Source: Chlamydiota bacterium
Lineage (GTDB): Bacteria > Chlamydiota > Chlamydiia > Chlamydiales > SLFE01
Direction: 5' to 3'
DNA length: 26,615 nucleotides
Assembly: GCA_011065065.1 (NCBI GenBank)
Contig: JAAKFL010000006.1
Coordinates: 1-26,615 of the forward strand
In this document: positions 15,804 to 23,271 of the stretch, piece by piece
Layout of the letters: each line of letters starts with the position of its first letter
How positions within the stretch are numbered: the stretch's first letter is position 1
Translations under genes and position numbers: made by a program
Notes under the pieces: generated by a model
The model's input: only the letters and a program-made list of their open reading frames with translations
What the model was told of the DNA's origin: nothing
Database searches by the model: none

Positions 15804-16280
15804 GCTCTCTTCTGGTGCCTCCGGAGCCACATCCTCTTCAACAGGAGCCTCAGCAACAACCTCTTCTTCTTTCGCTGCTTGTTTCTCCTTAGACAATCTC
15901 TTTCTCTCGCTCACATCTTTTAAAGTTGCCGCAAGATTTCCTTTTACCTTCGCCTTCTTACCTTTTGTTCCCCTTAGGTAATACAGCTTGGCGCGACGCA
16001 CTCGACCTCGCTTTACGATCTCAATTTTAGAAACTCTAGGGCTATGAAGCAAGAATATACGTTCCATTCCCTCTCCATAAGCCACACGGTGAACAGAAAA
16101 AGTCTCAGAAAGACCTGTCCCTTTCCGTGCAATCACAGTGCCTAGAAACACCTGAGTTCGCTCTTTCGATCCTTCAATAATCCGGATATGAACGCGAACA
16201 GTATCTCCAACTTTGAAATTAGGAATATCTTTCTTAAGATTCCCTTGCTCCAGCTTTTGAATGATAGCTGACTTACTCAT
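15801..16280 (-). CDS. rplS: Ribosomal protein bL19 with acidic C-terminal tail
   Basis: 159 residues. Large-subunit protein at the subunit interface. The core is clear: FKVGDTVRVHIRIIEGSKER, then QVFLGTVIARKGTGLSETFS and RVSKIEIVKRGRVRRAKLYY, ending LRGTKGKKAKVK. Normal L19 is about 115-120 residues. Here some 40 extra follow, first basic then strongly acidic (KEEEVVAEAPVEEDVAPEAP). The ATG follows the trmD TAA directly (TAAATG), so translation is coupled. The stop sits in the arm of the long inverted repeat. The tail may be a repeat-derived or lineage extension; it would project from the ribosome surface. Confidence 0.94.
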   Translation of the reverse strand: MSKSAIIQKLEQGNLKKDIPNFKVGDTVRVHIRIIEGSKERTQVFLGTVIARKGTGLSETFSVHRVAYGEGMERIFLLHSPRVSKIEIVKRGRVRRAKLYYLRGTKGKKAKVKGNLAATLKDVSERKRLSKEKQAAKEEEVVAEAPVEEDVAPEAPEES

Positions 16281-16985
16281 TTAGTTTTCTCCTTCATTCT
16301 TCAACAAATCGGGACGCACAGCACGAGTTTTTTTCAATGCTTGCTCTCGTCTCCACTTTTTGATTTGCTGGTGATTACCACTTAATAATACCTCTGGGAC
16401 CTTGATCCCTTCAAATTCTTCTGGTCGTGTGTAATGAGGACAATCCAATAATCCTTCACAAAATGAATCCTCATACGCTGCAAGTTCATTCCCAAGATAA
16501 CCCGGAACAAAACGCAATAACGAATCGATGACCACTACGGCAGCAATGCATCCGTTGGAGAGCACAAAATCTCCGATACTCACCTCTTCATCGACCTCTA
16601 AGTCAAGCGCTCGCTGATCGACCCCCTCATAATGTCCGCACAAAAAAACTAAATGCTCGTGCTTCGATAACTCCTGACACTTCTGTGCGGTTAGCGGAGT
16701 TCCCTGGGGGCTTAAGTAGACCACATGGGACTTGGGAGTCTTCACACTCTGGATCGCTTTCACGACCGGAGGTGCCATCATCACCATTCCCGGGCCTCCG
16801 CCATAAGGGCGATCATCCACTTGCTTATGGCGCCCTTCTGCAAAATCGCGAATATCGGTCAATCGAATCTCAATCAGTCCTTTGTCACGAGCCCTTTTAA
16901 TCATGCTCTGATCAAAAGGACCGGAAAAATAACCGGGGAAAAGAGAGAGAACATCAATCGTAATCTTGAGTGCGTTCTCCTCCAT
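16281..16985 (-). CDS. trmD: tRNA (guanine-N1)-methyltransferase TrmD
   Basis: 234 residues from ATG 16985. Methylates G37 of tRNAs with S-adenosylmethionine, preventing frameshifting. The start MEENALKITIDVLSLFPGYF is followed by the substrate loop DDRPYGGGPGMVM, VVYLSPQGTPLTAQK, LCGHYEGVDQRAL and SIGDFVLSNGC, which form the SPOUT trefoil knot. The C-terminal domain has LDCPHYTRPEEFEG and LLSGNHQQIKKWRREQAL. A longer reading from 17027 would run into rpsP; AAGGGAAAG directly precedes the ATG chosen, seven bases after the rpsP stop. Chlamydia trachomatis TrmD is much longer as I recall; this one has the standard bacterial length. Confidence 0.95.
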   Translation of the reverse strand: MEENALKITIDVLSLFPGYFSGPFDQSMIKRARDKGLIEIRLTDIRDFAEGRHKQVDDRPYGGGPGMVMMAPPVVKAIQSVKTPKSHVVYLSPQGTPLTAQKCQELSKHEHLVFLCGHYEGVDQRALDLEVDEEVSIGDFVLSNGCIAAVVVIDSLLRFVPGYLGNELAAYEDSFCEGLLDCPHYTRPEEFEGIKVPEVLLSGNHQQIKKWRREQALKKTRAVRPDLLKNEGEN

Positions 16986-16992
16986 CTTTCCC

Positions 16993-17334
16993 TTATTTTG
17001 CAGCGGCTTTTTTACGTCTCGCTTCACGCTTTTTTGCAGTCATTTTTGTACGGTGCGCCATTTGCTTATCGCGATGGTTCTTCATCACAGCAGGAAACTC
17101 GCGAGCGACAAGCGCTTCCGCATTCTCAGACAATTGAACACCACGTTCCAACCAATGGACAACGCGACCTTCATCTAATTTCAATCCCTTACCTTGTTCT
17201 GACTCAAATGGATTGTACCAACCGATACACTCCACATACTTGCCATCACGTGGAAATCGTGAATCTGCTACGACCACACGGAAAAAAGGGTGATTCTTCC
17301 GTCCTTGTTTTCTCAGTCGAATCTTTAACGTCAT
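16993..17334 (-). CDS. rpsP: Ribosomal protein bS16
   Basis: 113 residues. Small-subunit assembly protein. The start MTLKIRLRKQGRKNHPFFRV, then VVADSRFPRDGKYVECIGWY and NPFESEQGKGLKLDEGRVVH, is canonical. The tail is Lys/Ala-rich (KKREARRKKAAAK). It starts four bases inside the end of ffh (ATGA overlap) and trmD begins seven bases after it, so the ffh-rpsP-trmD-rplS block is a single unit of the type common in bacteria. Confidence 0.96.
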   Translation of the reverse strand: MTLKIRLRKQGRKNHPFFRVVVADSRFPRDGKYVECIGWYNPFESEQGKGLKLDEGRVVHWLERGVQLSENAEALVAREFPAVMKNHRDKQMAHRTKMTAKKREARRKKAAAK

Positions 17335-18644
17335 ACGGCTCCTCCCAACATCTTTTGCATTTGTTTCATATTTGGCATTTTTTTCATCATTTGTTTCATT
17401 TGCTTGAAAGACTTCGCCAAACGATTGACATCGTCGATTGAAGTCCCACTTCCACGGGCCACGCGCTTACGGCGGCGTGGAATCAAATCTACAGTTCCTT
17501 CTCGCTCTTTCAGGGTCATCGAAAGAATAATCGCCTCAACCTTGCCTAACTCACGTTCATCAAGGTTAAGATTTTTCAGTTTCGACATCCCCGGCAGCAT
17601 GTTCATCAGAGAGCTGAATGATCCCATCTTCTTCACCATCTGGATCTGTGTTAAGTAATCCATATAGCTAAATGATGCCGAGCGAAGTTTCTTTTCAAGC
17701 GCCTTGGCTTGATCTTCATCAATATGTTCTTGCGCTTTCCGCACAAGGTTAATCGTATCCCCCATCCCGAGAATTCGGTCAGCCATCGAAGAGGGGTTGA
17801 ACACTTGGATGTCATCCAGCGTCTCACCAATCCCTTCAAACTTCAGGGGTTTACCTGTCACTTCTTTGATGGAAATGGCGGCTCCGCCACGTGCATTTCC
17901 ATCAAGCATCGTCAAAATGGTTCCCGTGATCTCGATCCGCTGATTAAAATCAGCGGCAACATTCACGGCATCCTGACCAATTGTCGCATTCGCAACAAAT
18001 AAAGTTTCTTGCGGGTCAATCGCCCGCTTTAAGTTCTCAAGCTCCAACATGAGCTCTTCATCAAGATGCAAACGACCCGCTGTATCCACAAAAACCACAT
18101 CGTGATCGTTGGCTTTCGCATGAGTCAATGCATTCTTGGCAACCAATACGGGATCGCCTTCTCCAGCAAAAACCTCAACCCCAATCTGCTCACCCAACAT
18201 CTTCAACTGTTGAACAGCTGCCGGACGTTGTAAATCACACGCCACAAGCAAGGGCTTCTTTTTCCCGTATTGCCGCATGACAAACTTGGCCAATTTGGCA
18301 GACTGAGTCGTCTTACCCGATCCCTGCAAACCACACATCATCACAACAGCTGGTTTCGCAGCAAGATCCAAAAGAACCTCGTCCTCTCCCATCAACGCCA
18401 CTAACTCATCATGTACATGCTTGACAAACTGCTGACCTGGAGTCACCGATTGCAACAACTCCGTCCCGGCCACCTTCTCCTTTATTCGTTTAATAAAAGC
18501 CTTGACCACACCGTAATTCACGTCAGCTTCAAGGAGCGCTACCCGAACTTCGCGAACAGCATCAGAAATATTCTCCTCCGTCAGCTTTTTCTTGCCGCGG
18601 ATTTTCGAAAATATTCCCACAAATCGATCCGATATCCCCATCAT
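17331..18644 (-). CDS. ffh: Signal recognition particle protein Ffh
   Basis: 437 residues. The SRP GTPase binds 4.5S RNA and signal sequences of nascent membrane proteins and docks with FtsY. The N-terminal N domain is followed by G1 at about residues 102-112 (MCGLQGSGKTTQ), then ACDLQRPAAVQQL, and VDTAGRLHLDEEL. The M domain (about 300-437) contains GSFSSLMNMLPGMSKL, RRKRVARGSGTS and a Met-rich end. Two GTPase elements deviate: the DAMTGQ region reads VANATIGQDAVNVA and the G4 motif TKLDG reads TMLDG (about 243-247), losing the usual Lys. The start is a double ATG without a close ribosome site. prmC lies upstream with a 54-base gap, and rpsP overlaps downstream. Confidence 0.95.
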   Translation of the reverse strand: MMGISDRFVGIFSKIRGKKKLTEENISDAVREVRVALLEADVNYGVVKAFIKRIKEKVAGTELLQSVTPGQQFVKHVHDELVALMGEDEVLLDLAAKPAVVMMCGLQGSGKTTQSAKLAKFVMRQYGKKKPLLVACDLQRPAAVQQLKMLGEQIGVEVFAGEGDPVLVAKNALTHAKANDHDVVFVDTAGRLHLDEELMLELENLKRAIDPQETLFVANATIGQDAVNVAADFNQRIEITGTILTMLDGNARGGAAISIKEVTGKPLKFEGIGETLDDIQVFNPSSMADRILGMGDTINLVRKAQEHIDEDQAKALEKKLRSASFSYMDYLTQIQMVKKMGSFSSLMNMLPGMSKLKNLNLDERELGKVEAIILSMTLKEREGTVDLIPRRRKRVARGSGTSIDDVNRLAKSFKQMKQMMKKMPNMKQMQKMLGGAV

Positions 18645-18698
18645 AGCGCTACAGTGCCCTCATCATACAGTAAATCGGGTCCCATAATACTCAAAAAT

Positions 18699-19541
18699 TC
18701 ATTCATTTTCAAGGGAAAAGAAACGATCATGACCAGACCAGTCCTGCTCCACAATTCCTTCGCTCAATCCTTCACTTTCAAAGATTTCTTTTACCAACTC
18801 CCCTTGCTGGTATCCAATCTCCAACCACAGCTTCCCACCAGGATTTAAATATTTATTTATGTTCCGCGCCAATGCGCGATAAACGTCACAACCATCATCT
18901 CCTGCAATTAAAGCTAGGGAGGGCTCAAAATCTTTAACGGATGGACTTAACAGAGCATATTCATCATGAGAGACATACGGAGGATTCACCACTATAAAAT
19001 CAGCTTTTCCTTGAAAAGGAGCAAACAAGTCCCCTTCTAAAACCGAAACATCAACATCGTTACTTTGAGCATTTTTTTTGGACAATGCGACAGCTTCAGA
19101 GGAAATATCTGATAATGTGACCTCAAGTTCCGGTAAAGCTTTTTTGAGTGAGACTCCGATACACCCTGATCCGCAGCAAATATCCCACAATTTTTTGTCG
19201 ACAAGGGACTCTTTTTTCAGCTCACAAACAATTTTATCCACAAGCAATTCAGTTTCGGGTCGAGGAATCAAGACATGGGGACTGATTTCAAAATCACAGT
19301 AGTAAAAATTCACATTCCCCAGAATATACTGAATGGGCTCCCCTTTCCCCAATCGACTCAAAATCGTGCGACAAGCGGCAACTTCATCCTGATTTAGCGG
19401 ACGTTGATAATCAAGATAGAGATCCATGCGTTTCAGAGATAGGACATGACAAAGCATCTCTTCCGTAGCGCGGCGAGCAGAGCTAATGCCCTTCTTTTCT
19501 AAAAAGGCCAGTGTTTGTTGCGCGACTTCTTCAATGATCAT
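18699..19541 (-). CDS. prmC: Release-factor glutamine methyltransferase PrmC (HemK)
   Basis: 280 residues. Methylates the glutamine of the GGQ motif in release factors, using S-adenosylmethionine. The N-terminal helical domain includes ARRATEEMLCHVLSLKRMDL and PIQYILGNVNFYYCDFEISP, followed by VLIPRPETELLV. The cofactor motif DICCGSGCIGVSL is near residue 118, and the catalytic NPPYVSHDEY motif is near 185. The start overlaps the prfA stop (ATGA). The pairing with prfA, its substrate, is the classic arrangement and supports the name over the older hemK designation. Confidence 0.95.
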   Translation of the reverse strand: MIIEEVAQQTLAFLEKKGISSARRATEEMLCHVLSLKRMDLYLDYQRPLNQDEVAACRTILSRLGKGEPIQYILGNVNFYYCDFEISPHVLIPRPETELLVDKIVCELKKESLVDKKLWDICCGSGCIGVSLKKALPELEVTLSDISSEAVALSKKNAQSNDVDVSVLEGDLFAPFQGKADFIVVNPPYVSHDEYALLSPSVKDFEPSLALIAGDDGCDVYRALARNINKYLNPGGKLWLEIGYQQGELVKEIFESEGLSEGIVEQDWSGHDRFFSLENE

Positions 19542-20608
19542 TCAGCTTCCATAAGTTTTTGATGGTGAAAATGCTTCACAAGAGTCGATGTTACCTCTTC
19601 AAGCTCACCATTCATCACTTGCTCCAAACTATAGAGCGTCAAATTAATACGATGGTCAGTCAGGCGATTTTGAGGAAAATTGTAGGTACGAATACGCTCT
19701 GAACGATCTCCGGTTCCCACTTGTGCGGAACGAGTAGAGGCACGTGCACGCTCCTCTTCCAATCGTTTTTGTTCCGCCAACTTCGCACTCAAGAAACGCA
19801 TCGCCTTTTCACGATTTTTGTGCTGGCTCCGTTCCTCTTGACACGCCGCCACGATTCCTGTGGGAATGTGCGTGATCCGCACGGCACTATCAGTGGTATT
19901 GACATGCTGTCCTCCCGCACCTGAAGAACGAAATGTGTCAATTCGAAGATCTCTCTCATCCACATCGACAACCTCCTCTCTCGAAGGCTCAGTTAACACC
20001 GCCACAGTAATGGCAGAGGTGTGAACTCTCCCCTGAGCCTCAGTTTCAGGAACACGTTGCACGCGATGAGTTCCCGCTTCGTACTTGAGTTGACGGTGTA
20101 CATTGGGTCCTGAAAGAACCATCACGTATTCTTTAAAACCGCCCATCTCAGAGGGAGTGCATGAAAGGAGTTCATAATTCCACCCCATGAAATCAGCGTA
20201 AAGCTTATACATTCTCACACAATTCGCCACAAAAAGAGCCGCCTCAGCTCCGCCCGTCCCCGCGCGTAATTCCATGATCGTGTTCCGGTTGTCGTTTGGA
20301 TCAGGAGGAACAAGCAGGTTTTCCAAGCGAATGTTCAGATCGTGAACAGTTTTTGTTAATCCCGCGATATCATCCTCGAGAACCCTCACAAATTCCTCGT
20401 CCGCTTCTTGACGCAGCATCTCCTCGTTATCCTTAAGCTGCTGCTTAGCTGACTCCAAACCATCCCATGTTGCCTTGATACCGTTTAAACGGGAGTGTTC
20501 CTGAGTCAGTTCGCGGAATTTCGCCTGATCTTGAACCACTTCAGGATCTCCTAAAGCCTCTTCAACAACATGAAGACGATCAATATATTGTAAAATTTTT
20601 TCTTTCAT
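19538..20608 (-). CDS. prfA: Peptide chain release factor 1
   Basis: 356 residues from ATG 20608. Reads UAA and UAG stop codons and triggers peptide release. The recognition region is RVQRVPETEAQGRVHTSAIT, with P-E-T as the PxT anticodon-like motif that marks RF1 rather than RF2. The catalytic loop is SSGAGGQHVNTTDSAVRITH, with GGQ at about 231-233, followed by ACQEERSQHKNREKAM. A reading from 20653 would add 15 non-conserved residues and cross the upstream terminator, so the ATG starting MKEKILQYIDRLH is preferred. It has no clear ribosome site. The start is 15 bases past the T-run of the rpmE terminator, and the gene overlaps prmC. Confidence 0.95.
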   Translation of the reverse strand: MKEKILQYIDRLHVVEEALGDPEVVQDQAKFRELTQEHSRLNGIKATWDGLESAKQQLKDNEEMLRQEADEEFVRVLEDDIAGLTKTVHDLNIRLENLLVPPDPNDNRNTIMELRAGTGGAEAALFVANCVRMYKLYADFMGWNYELLSCTPSEMGGFKEYVMVLSGPNVHRQLKYEAGTHRVQRVPETEAQGRVHTSAITVAVLTEPSREEVVDVDERDLRIDTFRSSGAGGQHVNTTDSAVRITHIPTGIVAACQEERSQHKNREKAMRFLSAKLAEQKRLEEERARASTRSAQVGTGDRSERIRTYNFPQNRLTDHRINLTLYSLEQVMNGELEEVTSTLVKHFHHQKLMEAE

Positions 20609-20622
20609 TGTTAATTGGTGTA

Positions 20623-20665
20623 TAAAAAACGTCCGCCACTCAAGGTCAAACACAAGTGACGGACG
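20623..20665 (-). terminator. Intrinsic terminator between rpmE and prfA
   Basis: On the minus strand an 11-base stem (20665-20655 with 20640-20630, one G-U pair) has a 14-base loop and is followed directly by six T (20629-20624). This is a textbook shape. It lies between rpmE and prfA, so prfA and what follows would rely on read-through, making it an attenuator candidate. I see no promoter between it and prfA. Confidence 0.8.
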
Positions 20666-20686
20666 AAAATCTCTTTAAATAATTTG

Positions 20687-20977
20687 CTATTTTTTCGGCT
20701 TTTTCTTTTCTTTTTTCTTTTCAGCAGGAGCTTGTTGCTTAGCAGCATATCGCTTACGGAATTTTTCGATTCTTCCCTCAGCATCCACAGGACCACCTTT
20801 ACCAGAGAATAGAGGGTGAGAATATGATGAAATCGGTACTCGGAATACGGGGTAAGTCTGTCCCTCAAACTCTTCTGTCTCATCAGATTCTATAGCAGCT
20901 CCACAAACAAATTTGTGGCCAGTAGGCGTGTCAATGAACAGAATTTTCTGATATTTAGGGTGTATTTCTTTTTTCAT
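20687..20977 (-). CDS. rpmE: Ribosomal protein bL31 (chlamydial, non-zinc type)
   Basis: 96 residues. Large-subunit protein bridging the subunits. MKKEIHPKYQKILFIDTPTG, then HKFVCGAAIESDETEEFEGQ, then SSYSHPLFSGKGGPVDAEGR and IEKFRKRY match chlamydial L31. Only one cysteine is present, so the four-Cys zinc site of the classic form is absent. The tail is Lys-rich. GGAG lies seven bases before the ATG. It heads the gene order rpmE-prfA-prmC-ffh seen in Chlamydia, but an intrinsic terminator ends its own transcript right after it. Confidence 0.95.
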   Translation of the reverse strand: MKKEIHPKYQKILFIDTPTGHKFVCGAAIESDETEEFEGQTYPVFRVPISSYSHPLFSGKGGPVDAEGRIEKFRKRYAAKQQAPAEKKKEKKKPKK

Positions 20978-21253
20978 TTGTTATCTCCAAAACGTTTTAT
21001 ACAACTATATTAAGGGTTTTGGTAATTCAATTCAACAGAAAAGAAAGAGAGTCTTGGAGGTCGCAGGCTTGCCCTTACGTTAAAAACAAAGTTTTTAAAA
21101 AACAAAATTACCAATCTTACTAAATCTTAAATTAAGAATACTTAAACTTATGAAGTTTAACAAACCTGTCAATTTACCACCAAAAATTTTTTAATCTTGA
21201 TTTTTTTTCTACTTTTACTTTACCCTATTAACAACTAAGAAAAGGAATACACT
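20978..21253. other. Divergent intergenic region, no gene seen
   Basis: 276 AT-rich bases between rpmE (minus) and the plus-strand gene at 21254. It contains one small perfect inverted repeat, TTAAAAAC (21080-21087) against GTTTTTAA (21091-21098). No clean promoter, tRNA or ORF is evident; weak -35-like TTGAAT elements occur upstream of rpmE. Confidence 0.5.
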
Positions 21254-22219
21254 ATGAATCACCTTCTTTCATCTTCAACTTTATCAACAAGCAACACTGT
21301 CACTTTATCTTTTGGATGGAGTGGCCCTACAAGCAAGTATGGTGGAAAATTGAGTGTGGACGTTGTCGATCTTATATTTAAAAATTCGTCACAAGAAATA
21401 AGTGTCCACATCCCGGAAGATCTATCCCCTGATGGGCCTCATAAATTGTCTTTTTCATGCCGAGAGGGTTATCGGTCATCGGTGAGTGAATCGCTTAAGG
21501 CGACAATCGACCAAGTCAAAAATCTCACTCTTAACGCCGGTTTTTTTGAGGAAAGCACGAGAAATAGTCAGTACACAACGATGGATAGGTTTGGTCGGAT
21601 CACTCCCGAATTAAGATACCCGAGAACTGATGAAACGGTGAAACTAGAATATCCTCCAGAGCTCGCAGCTGGAAGAAAATATCGCATTGTATGTACATCT
21701 GATGATCTTTCACTAAGCGCCCAGCTCATTCAAGAAACTTCAACAGAAGAAAGCCATTCAACATCAGAAGCAGAACTCACACCTGAACAAGCTGAGTTTT
21801 GTGAGTCATTGACATTGAGTTTACTCCCTGCGTTCAATATTTTTGCAGAGAATCTTGCATCGATACTTACAACTTTTAACCACCGGGTGACGATTGATCG
21901 GCGTCCTGATCGCGGATTGGACGTCCTCTGCCGACAAATCAAGAAGATTGATTCTGAGGCACTAGTAAAGCTTATTGCTGAGTACTCTGCTATAGATGAA
22001 AATTGCAAAAACTATACTCCATCAACAGAGCTCACTGAGCTAGAAAAACAAACTCTTAGGATGTGCATTGTCGCCATCACAAATGAGGGGTTTGAAGAAA
22101 TGGTACAATTATTTCTAAAAAGTATTTTTATAGGTAGCATGTCTCCATCTGTAAATGAGGTGATCGAAAACACTTCAAAGTCATTATCAGAGAATTTTAT
22201 CAAAGAGGTTATGTCTTGA
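21254..22219 (+). CDS. Two-part protein of unknown function, Ser/Thr-rich N-terminus
   Basis: 321 residues, not recognised. It opens with a Ser/Thr/Asn-rich stretch (MNHLLSSSTLSTSNTVTLSF), a composition compatible with a type III signal. Residues about 20-165 look beta-rich (KLSVDVVDLIF, HKLSFSCREGYRSS, VKLEYPPELAAG, YRIVCTSDDLSLSAQL). After a Glu/Ser/Thr linker, residues about 178-321 are helical (AEFCESLTLSLLPAFNIFAE, and ILTTFNHRVTIDRRPDRGLD). There is no membrane segment. AAAAGG precedes the ATG. The next gene follows by 45 bases on the same strand but seems to have its own promoter. A secreted protein is possible but unproven. Confidence 0.75.
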   Translation: MNHLLSSSTLSTSNTVTLSFGWSGPTSKYGGKLSVDVVDLIFKNSSQEISVHIPEDLSPDGPHKLSFSCREGYRSSVSESLKATIDQVKNLTLNAGFFEESTRNSQYTTMDRFGRITPELRYPRTDETVKLEYPPELAAGRKYRIVCTSDDLSLSAQLIQETSTEESHSTSEAELTPEQAEFCESLTLSLLPAFNIFAENLASILTTFNHRVTIDRRPDRGLDVLCRQIKKIDSEALVKLIAEYSAIDENCKNYTPSTELTELEKQTLRMCIVAITNEGFEEMVQLFLKSIFIGSMSPSVNEVIENTSKSLSENFIKEVMS

Positions 22220-22228
22220 CCAGTTCTC

Positions 22229-22257
22229 TTTACATATGTCCGAAATTCATGTAAAAT
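22229..22257 (+). promoter_or_regulatory. Candidate promoter with near-leaderless start
   Basis: TTTACA (22229-22234), a 17-base spacer and TAAAAT (22252-22257), each five of six to consensus. The expected start, near 22264, would fall at the ATG of the next gene (22265), giving almost no leader. The two boxes are also part of a TTTACAT/ATGTAAA inverted repeat, which could be an operator. Confidence 0.4.
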
Positions 22258-22264
22258 ATCCCTT

Positions 22265-23155
22265 ATGAAAACAACCTTTGGAACAATGGGGCCGGCAAGC
22301 ACCCCCAATCTGATACGTCAACTGATCACAGCGATTTGCGGGGTGACGCTCGTGGCTGCGTTTCTTGATCCCCTTCTGTTGAAATATGCAGGATTTGGTC
22401 TTCAAAGTCTTCTAAGTCTCTCAGCCCAAAGCATTTATTCACTATTTTTGTGGCAGCCTTTCAGCTACCTGTTTGTTCTCCAATCGATGGGAACCCTCTC
22501 ATTTGGGCTCATTATCAGCTTATTTTTCCAGATGTTTATTTTATGGATGATGGGCTCCCACATTGTCGATCGATTTGGCTCTTGGTCTTTTATCAAGCTC
22601 TATTTTGGAGCGGGCATCTGTGCGGCGCTGCTGACTCTCCCCATTTATGCATCGAGTCCGTTTATGTCCCCCTACGCAGGACCGACAGCTAGCTTATATG
22701 CCATCTTTGTGGTGTGGGCATTGATGCACCAGGACAGTCAGATTTTGCTGTTTTTCATCATTCCGGTGAAAACGAAATGGTTATTGGTCGGGGGACTTGG
22801 AGCATCGCTGCTCGTTTTTATCTCAAATGAATCTGTCCTTTCGTTGATTATGTTGATCACAGGAACACTTTTTGGTTATTTATTCGCCACATTTTTTAAA
22901 GGCTTTTCCTCTCCCTACCCTTTCATGTCGAAGATCGATCAATTTTTCATTGACTTAGGTGATCGTGTGAGGAGTCCCGATCGATGGAGAAGAAAAGGGC
23001 CAAAAATCTTCGATTTTAAGACTGGTGAGCCTGTCGAAAGTGATGAAGAATTTCTGGACCGTATTCTTTCCAAGATATCCAAATCGGGGAAAGAGTCTTT
23101 AACCAAAAAGGAAAAGACCCGTCTCGACGAAATCTCCCTTAAGAAGAAAAAATAA
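22265..23155 (+). CDS. Rhomboid-fold membrane protein lacking catalytic residues
   Basis: 296 residues with about six membrane segments between residues 17 and 210. The rhomboid pattern is visible: WQPFSYLF (64-71), then a helix ending FQMFILWMMGSHIVDRFGS (88-106), where active enzymes have H-x-x-x-N-M; GPTASLYA at 139-146, where they have GxSG-LxG; and LITGTLFGYLF (197-207), where they have AHLGG-L-G. Thus the catalytic Ser (Thr here), His (Leu) and Asn (Gln) are all replaced. The soluble C-terminus (EEFLDRILSKISKSGKESL) matches the domain found at the end of many bacterial rhomboids (DUF6576). It is more likely an iRhom/derlin-like binding protein than a protease. The first Met has no ribosome site; Met8 is an alternative start. 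Confidence 0.8.
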   Translation: MKTTFGTMGPASTPNLIRQLITAICGVTLVAAFLDPLLLKYAGFGLQSLLSLSAQSIYSLFLWQPFSYLFVLQSMGTLSFGLIISLFFQMFILWMMGSHIVDRFGSWSFIKLYFGAGICAALLTLPIYASSPFMSPYAGPTASLYAIFVVWALMHQDSQILLFFIIPVKTKWLLVGGLGASLLVFISNESVLSLIMLITGTLFGYLFATFFKGFSSPYPFMSKIDQFFIDLGDRVRSPDRWRRKGPKIFDFKTGEPVESDEEFLDRILSKISKSGKESLTKKEKTRLDEISLKKKK

Positions 23156-23172
23156 AAGTGAATATCTAAAAT

Positions 23173-23256
23173 ATCCTGTCCATCCTGACTATCCTTTTTA
23201 TCCTGTTATCCTGTGCTAATAAAACAGGATAAAAGGATTGTCAGGATAGACAGGAT
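23173..23256. repeat. ATCCTG-type inverted repeat between convergent genes
   Basis: Arms 23173-23207 and 23223-23256 pair with two mismatches and one single-base bulge around a 15-base loop. Each arm is itself four to five ATCCTG units at about eight-base spacing (ATCCTGTC, ATCCTGAC, ATCCTTTT, ATCCTGTT). It fills the gap between the rhomboid gene and the convergent 552-residue gene and may terminate both. Confidence 0.8.
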
Positions 23257-23271
23257 GTGGTTCTACGTAAT

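Noticed and set aside
16986..17027. Longer trmD start
   Set aside because: It would overlap the end of rpsP; an ATG with a ribosome site directly follows the rpsP stop.
16725..17441. 238-residue plus-strand open frame
   Set aside because: It lies entirely antisense to trmD, rpsP and ffh, all well supported, and has no recognisable domain or ribosome site.
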